Source: Ottelia alismoides (Eukaryota; Streptophyta; Magnoliopsida; Alismatales; Hydrocharitaceae). Taken from it: a stretch of 64,000 bases of DNA. The DNA is taken from assembly GCA_037367405.1 (NCBI GenBank), contig JAZKJV010010132.1, positions 1 through 64,000 on the forward strand. Direction: 5' to 3'. Below the pieces are notes generated by a model. It did not search any database and was not told the origin of the DNA. It worked only from the letters and a program-made list of their open reading frames with translations. Every line of letters begins with the position of its first letter. The first letter of the stretch is position 1. Positions 57,449 through 64,000 of this stretch are shown here, piece after piece. Both the position numbers and the translations under genes were made by a program.

Positions 57449-60400
57449 TGATGAATCTCGTACTTATCATGCTAAAAGCCACAAATTAAACCCCCTACTT
57501 AATCAATCCAATAAAAATCACCGGTAATTCCTTGTTTTTACCATGTATTATATTGTATATAAATTACCTTTAATTTATTGTATTTAATTTACTCTATTTT
57601 CCTTGTAATTATTTTACCCTCAAAAACCCCTAAAAATTAGATAGAATAATTATCTATAATTCACTGACCATTAAAAGCACTAAAAAAAATACAAAAACAT
57701 CTCAAAACCACAAAATTGATATTTTTATCCCCTTAAAAATACCCCCAAAAATACATTTTGTACAAATGACTTCTTTTGGCTCTTTGACCAACACGAAAGT
57801 TGTAGATCTCGTCGAGACAGCAATTTTCATGTTTTGACTTTTTCCAAATTCGACCTCTAACTATTTCTTTTCTATTTTTCTTTGTATTTATATTTGAATT
57901 ATTCTGATTGGGCCACGTGGCGTCCCTGGGCCACCCACGTGGCCCACTTCCACTTCCGCCACTCGATGCCTTTTCTGACCGTTGGATCTCCATCGCCCGC
58001 CTCAATCTCCGCCGTCCATCGTCGCTATATTCCCAGCCATTTTGATCTGACTCTCAGATCAGATCTTAGCTGCTCACCAGCGCCTAAACCACAACCGCCC
58101 GATCACTCTCATCATCCAACGCTTTTCCTCGCACCCATCTCCTACAACCTCCGCCGTTCGATCCGCTCCCATCCTCGACCGTCAACGCGCCACGTCACCC
58201 CTTTAATCTTAACCGCCCGATCTTCTTTCCATCTGATGGGCGTCCACTTGCCACGTCATCTCTTCACCGTTCACACGTTGGATCCCCTCCATCTCCTAAT
58301 CCGATCCGTCCACTAGCGCCTCGATCGCATCCAGGATCATATCTATGATCTGATCCCTTCCATCCGCTAGCACTCTAATCGTGACCGTTGGATCGCAAGA
58401 TCCAACGGCCCTCACTCATCGTCCTCCTTCGACCGTATCTCTCTCTCTCTCTCCAGGCGTTACGACTCGTGGCGACTCCACCCCCTTCCATTTCTAGCTG
58501 ACGCTCCAACCACCACCTCCTCGACCATAACGTCACCAACACCTTCCCCGTTCTCCCGCCATCCTCGCACGTCACCCACCATGCACAACCATTATCCCCC
58601 TCACCATTAACGCCCCGTTCAAAAACGGTCCTCCACCATCGTAACCCCCGACCACCTCTGCCTATTTAAGCCACCCTCCGCCACCGGGCATCCCTTGTCC
58701 ACCATTTGTAGGCTTAAGCCCAGTCTCCCCCGCCCTTCCGGTGACAGCGGAGGAGGCGGGGCGTCGAGGCGTCGACGACTTAGGCCTAGTGTCGACCCTC
58801 GGCGTTCCTCCGCCGAGTAGAGGCTCCTCTGGCAGCCACCGAGCTCTGTGCACCGGCCGCGCATGCTGGGCGAAGACCCCGAGCCCCCAAGGAGATCAAT
58901 CCCAGGTCACTTCCTCCACCAGCACCTCGCTCCGGCGAGGTGACTTTCTTGTTATTTCTCGTATTTTTTCCATAACCTACACAATCTCTCAACCTCCTCT
59001 GACCATCTTCCGACATCCACCCAACCACCAGCATCTCCGCTCACTACCCCGCTCACCCTCCTAGTTCTCCATTATCTCGTTCACCTCCAACCCACCTTCT
59101 CTGCAGCTCGCCGGAGAAGAGACCCATGTCCCCCGCTCCTCCACGTCCACGGGGACTCCATACACTTCACTTTCACTTTGCGCACGCTTCGGATACCCAC
59201 TGACCCTTGCAAGACCCTCAATGGCCGGAGATTACATCGGCAATACTTCAAAAGTCCTCCCTCCGGCGAAGCTCCACTTGTATGCACCGTCGTTCAGCTC
59301 TGGAGTTCGCAGCACATCCAGGTCGTCCGCCAGGCCTCCAGAAAGCTGCCTAGACCATCATGAGGCCTTGGCAGGCGAGGCGGAGCAGTCTGCAGGTCGC
59401 CGGAGCCCCTCCTTCTCCGGCGCCTTGCAGAGGAGAAGAAGTTACAGATGCCGTCTGATCATCTGGATCGGACGGCTATGATGAAGCCACGTGGGCATGC
59501 CGAGCATCCAGCCCAAACCTCCAGGCTCGGGATCCACCGACCCTTGCCTCGAGCCTCCAGACGATGCCACGTGTCCCGAACCGAAGGCATCTTCCCGAAC
59601 CTGGGCCGTCACGTGCACCGCACGTGAGGGCATGGGTAATTTACATGAAGGACCCTAGTATCTTTGATAATTGCAGAATGGTCCTCCAGGCGCGTGCTCC
59701 ACGTGCACACCTGGGGTATTTTACAGGGAAGCCCTCAAGGTTTGGAAGAATTACAAAAAGGCCCCCACGCATGAAGGAAAACTGCATCAAGGGCCAGGCA
59801 GTTTTTTGGTATTTACATTTAGGTCCTTCCAGGGACCTAAAATGTAATAGTTATCCTTTTATTTCCTTGCATTTTTATTACAATTATGCCCCTGCATTGT
59901 TTCATTCATAACTTGAGCGTCGTAGGTCCAAATTGCATGATTTTAGTGTCGTTTTGATCCTTGTTTTATTCTCTACATCATAGCATGTTTATTTTTTCGC
60001 ATCTGGCACTATTTTAAATAAAGTGAATTTTGTGATAGATGTTGACTCTGCTATCCTTGATCTTGCTCTGATTGGATATCCTTTTTCGATGATGGAATTA
60101 AAATGATCCTGATTTCATTTTCTATTATTTTGCTCATATTTTTATGTTATAATTGTAATATGATGTTCTGCATATATATTCGCTTGCATCATGTTCATGC
60201 ATCCTCTTAAACTTGCATAAAAACCAATAAAAAATGCATACATCATGGCATCGCTTTGTAAATAGCATAATTTGCATGAGGACCTAAAATTGAAATTAAC
60301 TCACTCTGTGCTTCATGAATTGAAATTCAATAAACATATTAAGCAACCGTGTCCCTCTGTTCGACCTTGGTAGACTTGCCAAGTAAAAATATTCCATGAC

Positions 60401-60493
60401 ATTTCAAAGATCGTGGTTTTTGCTGAATCGAATTCGCCTCCTATACTACGACATAATTTTCCACAATTAAAGAGGCGAATTTTGCGTTCATCA
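57449..60493 (+). repeat. Array LTR 7 (3,045 bp)
   Basis: This is the outermost right LTR. TATTTAAG is at 58,663-58,670. It resembles LTRs 1 and 2 at sites such as GTCGTTTTGATCCTTG (59,948 on), where LTRs 3-6 have a different T-rich string. It carries many private changes, for example a loss in CCAGGATCATATC near 58,330 and an extra CT pair run at 58,440. It ends TTTTGCGTTCATCA. Confidence 0.95.
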
Positions 60494-60498
60494 CATTG
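60494..60498. repeat. Target-site duplication, right copy
   Basis: CATTG directly after the last LTR, identical to 25,187-25,191. Confidence 0.95.
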
Positions 60499-60960
60499 GT
60501 TCTTTCTTTGTTAGCTCGCTCAACAAACTTCAAAGCCATATTGCTTGGCAAGCAGCTGCCGCCATAAACTCGACTTCACATGATGACAGGGCCACAGTCT
60601 TTTGCTTCTGTGAGTTTCATGAGACTAGGTTGTTGTTTAAATAGAATGCCATCCCTCCCGTGCTCTTTCTATCATCCAAATCACCTGCTAGATCACTGTC
60701 TATGAACCCAGTAATTGTCTCCTTGCTTCCTCCTTTAGTGTATACGAGTTCGTAATGAAGCGTGAACTTCAAGTACCGTAGGATTTGCTTCATCGCCTTG
60801 TAATGCATGACGGTAGGTCTCTCCATAAACCTACTACACATACCAACATCAAAGGAGAGATCAGGACGAGTGTGGAGTAGATATCCGAGACACCCAATGA
60901 CACGACGATATTCTGTTGCATCCACTGGTTACCCATCAGGATCTTTGTGCAATTGTGGCT
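60494..60960 (-). pseudogene. Copia C RT end and RNase H N-terminal half
   Basis: The frame 60,617-60,925 (minus) reads TEYRRVIGCLGYLLHTRPDL, DVGMCSRFMERPTVMHYKAM, ILRYLKFTLHYELVYTKGGS and FIDSDLAGDLDDRKSTGG. These are the copia RT thumb-connection and first RNase H blocks, including the conserved D-S-D-x-A-G-D-x-D-D-R-K-S-T. It continues past a frame change into CQAIWL and LLSELTKKEP up to the insertion point. Removing the array and one CATTG copy makes the frame run straight into 25,191. Confidence 0.93.
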
Positions 60961-61828
60961 TTTGCTCCATAGGACATTTGGTGGAGTTGCACTCTAAACA
61001 TACCGAATCGTGCCAACACCTTGTTTGCATAAGAGGTTTGCTTAATTTCGATGCGACCATCTTCTTGTACTACCTCGATCCCAAGGTATTAAGTGAGCAA
61101 TCCAAGATCACTCATCTCAAACTTGGACATCATCTAATGCTTGAACACCGCGATCTCCTCTGGATCCTCCCCTGTCACAATGAGGTCATCTACATAAACC
61201 CAACGATCACTCTTTACTGACATGCTCCCCTTATATAGACTGCTTGTTCTTGAGCACACTTCACGAATCCGAGTTTCTTGAGACTTCTATCAAGTCGTAT
61301 ATTCCAAGCTAGGTGCGCCTACCGAAGGCCATAGTATGCCTTGCTCAATTTAAGAACCATGTGTTCTTTGTTCTTCACTGTGAATCCTTCCGGTTGGGCT
61401 ACCATATACTTCCTCTTCGAGCTCGTCATTTAGGAATGCTGATTTGACATCGAGATGGTGGACTTTTCCAACCATGAGTAGCAACAATGGAGAGAATAAC
61501 ACGTATAGTGTCTAACCTGGTACTGGAGCGAACACCTCCTTGAAGTCGACGCCCTGTTGCTGGACGTATCCTTTTGCAACCAATCTGCTTTGTGATTGAT
61601 TACGTCACCAGTGGAGTTCCTCTTCAGCTTGTACACCCATTTAAGACTAATGGGCTTGCAGCCATCTGGAAGCTCCGTGAGAGTCCAAGTTTTATTTTTC
61701 TTGACGGACTCGATCTCTTTGCACATGGTGTCTACCCAGACTTGGTGCTCAGCAGCTTCACGGTAGCAGGATGGCTCCTCCATCGCCATGAGCATGACTT
61801 CCCCCTCCATGTCTTCTTTAAAATCCAC
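60961..61828 (-). pseudogene. Copia C reverse transcriptase
   Basis: The frame 61,430-61,828 begins with EEPSCYREAAEHQVW, then KEIESVKKNKTWTLTELPDG and LKWVYKLKRNSTGDVINHKA, the RT N-terminus. A shift follows inside the KARLVAKG-equivalent stretch. Downstream, YVDD is encoded at 61,185-61,196 in WVYVDDLIVTGED, followed by SKFEMSDLGLLTYLGIEV. The catalytic box is intact, but several shifts and stops lie between 61,430 and 61,200. It would have copied the element's RNA in cytoplasmic particles. Confidence 0.92.
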
Positions 61829-61831
61829 CCT

Positions 61832-62650
61832 TCAAGAATCACACATGATATCCTCGATGTGCCTGTAGCGGATAGTAGCCTCGTTGGTGCTGCTGCTGTT
61901 AATTCCTGATAGCGGGGTAGACATGGCCACTGAAGATGTAACAGTATCACCTGCTGGTAATTTAGCATCAGGCGTAGACGTCGAACCAGTGGAAGGTGTC
62001 GAAGGGTTTGCTGCAAGACCTCCCACGGTGGAATATGATCTTGCCGGTGTCATTTGTCCTGCCGGTGGTGTCGATTCATGGGTCGAGAAAGATGGTGATG
62101 CAGGCGTTGGTTCGCCTACCGGGACACCTGTGAGTGGTATATAGCCACCCTCGTTCATCTTCGTGTTGTACTCCTCCTCGATGATGAAATCTGATGCATT
62201 TCCATCGCTCTTACCTGCATTCCATTTCCATTCCATATTTTCTTCGAATTTTACATCATGACTCACATGAACTTTGCCACGATGTGGATCAAACAGGCGA
62301 TGAGCCTTGCGACCTTCCTCAACTCCATGATATACCATTGGATGGTTTCGGTCGTCAAGTTTCTTCAGATCCGGTGTTGTTACCTTCGCATATGTTGTAC
62401 AACCAAACACATGAAGGTGTGCTAGAAGTGGCTTTCTTCCATTCCATGCCTCAAATGGAGTACGCTTCCCGAGCGTTTTTGTCGGCAAGCGGTTCAAGAG
62501 ATACACCGCGTGTCGAACCTGCCTCCCCCCAAAGTCTTCCTGGCACATTCATGCTTTTGAGAAGGGACCTCGCCATTCCAATCACGGTCCGTTCCTCTGT
62601 TCCACCACTCTATTTTGCTGTTCAGTTTGCTGGCATACCAAACAAACATG
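61832..62650 (-). pseudogene. Copia C integrase C-terminus and linker, 5'-truncated
   Basis: The frame 61,832-62,548 reads VRHAVYLLNRLPTKTLGKRT, PFEAWNGRKP, LHVFGCTTYAKV, YHGVEEGRKAHRLFDPHRGK and VHVSHDVKFEE. A Ser/Thr/Pro-rich linker and RYRHIEDIM follow. Just upstream, in other frames, QQNRVVEQRN corresponds to the region holding the last catalytic Glu (P-Q-Q-N-G-V-V-E-R-R-N). Beyond about 62,650 no copia sequence is recognisable: gag, protease, the two catalytic Asp regions and the 5' LTR are missing. Confidence 0.93.
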
Positions 62651-62760
62651 CTATTCCGTTTGCCAACGTACTGGTCTAGGGTCTCTGTTTCTTGCATCGC
62701 ATGGCATCGAGTTTGCTTTCAACTAACCGTGCTTTTTGACGCGATCTGCGCCAATTAACC
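62651..62760. other. Junction between copia C and satellite-like DNA
   Basis: Short spacer in which the copia match fades. It is the likely truncation point of element C. Confidence 0.4.
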
Positions 62761-64000
62761 CTAAGTTTCAATAATATGTTATATATATTGAAATAATATT
62801 ATTACATATTTTTATTCATTTTTTATTACATACATATGAGATTTCATCCACATTTGATACGCTAACATGCATCAATTTCAACTAAAAGTTCAAATATTGA
62901 AAAAACATGAAAGTGTAATAGACGTATTATGATAAAAATAGCAAAGTTTTATTTTAAAAAATAAATTTTTGTGCATTAGAATTCATATGAGATTCATTAA
63001 ACTTTCTATTAAGCACCAATCTTAAAAAATTATTCAACTTGATAGCAAATACGAGATTTTATCCTTATTTGTGTCATAACATGCCCTAATTTTAACTGAA
63101 ATTTTAATTCTTCAAAAACTCAAAGATTGTAATACATATTTCATAATAAAAATAATAAAATAATGATTAAAAAATTAACTAATTATGTGCTAACTTATAT
63201 TCCAATATTTTGTGTGCTAATATATACTGATTTCCAGAAAAAGACCAGTACCAAAAAACTAAAGAAACTGTTATTATTATTGTAATAAAAATTATAAAAA
63301 ATTTTCATCTAAATGATTTTTGTTTTAACATACATATGATATATATATATATATATAAACATGATAAATATATAGAAATACATCTAAAATTGTTATTTTG
63401 AAATATTGATAGATATATGAGATTCCATTGATTTTTCTGTGTTATTATACACCAATTTTGAGAAATTATTCAACTCATTGATAAATATAAGATTTAATAC
63501 ATGTTTGTTTCTAACATACTCTCGTTTTAAACTGTAAGTTTGATTCCTAAAAATCATCAAAGAAATACGAGATAGATTTTATGATAAAAAATAAAATATT
63601 AATTACAAAATATTCAGTAATAAATACATATAACATTTCATTTATATTTGTGATATAACATACACCAAATTTAGTAAAAAGATCCACCCATAAAAAATTA
63701 AGAAAAGGTAATATATATTGCAATAAAATTATTAAAAATTTCGTTAAATATTTATTTTTTGCATTAAAGTACATATGAGATTTCATCTATTTTGATTTGC
63801 TAATAAATATCAATTTTAAGTAAAATTTCAAATACTAAAAAATCAACAAAGCCTTATAAATATATTATGATAATAATATAAAGCTTTGTTTTTAAATTCG
63901 TGGATTAAAATTCATATGAGATTTCATTAATCTTTGCATGCTCATATACGACTATTTTAAGAAATTGTCCAACTTGTTATTTAAAAAGCCATATTATGTT
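62761..64000. repeat. Degenerate AT-rich tandem repeat, about 140-150 bp period
   Basis: A CATATGAGATTTCAT-like block recurs at about 62,833, 62,984, 63,414, 63,627, 63,772 and 63,913. Each is followed by ACACCAATTTTAAG-like and ATTATGATAAAAATA-like blocks in the same order. Spacings of 151, 145 and 141 bp are seen between intact neighbours, and shorter half-units (about 65 bp) occur at 63,049 and 63,484. The frame at 63,547-63,786 (minus) is a by-product of the AT bias. Confidence 0.65.

Larger units (their letters stand above)
25192..60493 (+). mobile_element. 35.3-kb head-to-tail array of one non-coding LTR retrotransposon
   Basis: Seven LTRs (3,013-3,045 bp, TGATGAATC to TTCATCA) alternate with six internal domains, giving LTR-(internal-LTR)x6. 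Start-to-start spacing is 4,790, 5,476, 5,502, 5,500, 5,493 and 5,496 bp. Only one pair of CATTG duplications exists, at the extreme ends. Each internal domain begins with AA plus a tRNA-Asp-type PBS and ends with a purine-rich TTTAAGTATAGGGGTA. No gag, protease, RT or integrase residues were found in any copy, so mobilisation needed proteins from another element. The PBS type and large LTRs fit a gypsy-group (Athila/Tat-like) parent, which is an inference. Confidence 0.95.

Noticed and set aside
25192..60493. Array as a satellite or CRISPR-like repeat
   Set aside because: The unit has LTR ends, PBS, PPT-like tract and target duplication, all diagnostic of an LTR retrotransposon.
60807..61220. 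137-codon plus-strand frame
   Set aside because: It is antisense to the copia C RT, which has the real motifs including YVDD.

Overview
The window looks like repeat-dominated nuclear DNA of a flowering plant, probably a monocot. The basis is Ty1-copia, Ty3-gypsy and L1-type LINE remnants, hAT- and Tourist-like MITEs, and LTRs that use plant tRNA primers. There are no bacterial features and no intact host gene. Every pol or gag frame I could identify carries stops or frameshifts. The species cannot be named from this sequence.

Left third (1-24.9 kb). Copia element A lies on the minus strand at about 0.6-3.05 kb as gag, integrase and RT fragments. A low-complexity AT-rich interval with diverged internal duplications follows (3.06-5.75 kb). 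Copia element B (5.75-11.67 kb, plus strand) is nearly complete: 143-bp 5' LTR, PBS, gag, protease, integrase, RT, RNase H, PPT and 3' LTR. It is peppered with later insertions, including a 666-bp hAT-type MITE with a perfect 8-bp target-site duplication. Then come a possible lone terminal exon (12.84 kb), a decayed LINE reverse transcriptase (14.0-15.1 kb) and a Ty3-gypsy LTR/gag fragment (about 16.7-18.3 kb). The gypsy gag is cut at 18,296 by an inverted, diverged LTR. A second diverged LTR in the opposite orientation follows, ending at 21,460. Three MITE-like elements cluster at 23.4-24.3 kb.

Centre (25,192-60,493). This is the most striking feature: a 35.3-kb array of one non-coding LTR retrotransposon family. 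It has seven LTRs of about 3.02 kb alternating with six internal domains (five of about 2.47 kb, one of 1.77 kb), all head to tail and sharing LTRs. A single 5-bp duplication (CATTG) flanks the whole array, and no such duplication separates the units. The array therefore entered as one insertion and grew in place by DNA-level duplication. Primer-binding-site mutations shared between neighbouring copies show the order of growth. The element has no gag or pol and uses a tRNA-Asp-type primer site, so it must have depended on another element's proteins.

Right end. The array sits inside the RNase H gene of copia element C (minus strand). Its 3' LTR and RNase H end lie at 24.6-25.2 kb, and the rest of RNase H, RT and integrase at 60.5-62.65 kb. 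Element C is 5'-truncated near 62.65 kb, and degenerate AT-rich tandem repeats with a period of about 140-150 bp fill the window to 64 kb.

The order of events that can be read is: copia C inserted, then the non-coding element inserted into it, then the array expanded and one unit suffered a deletion.
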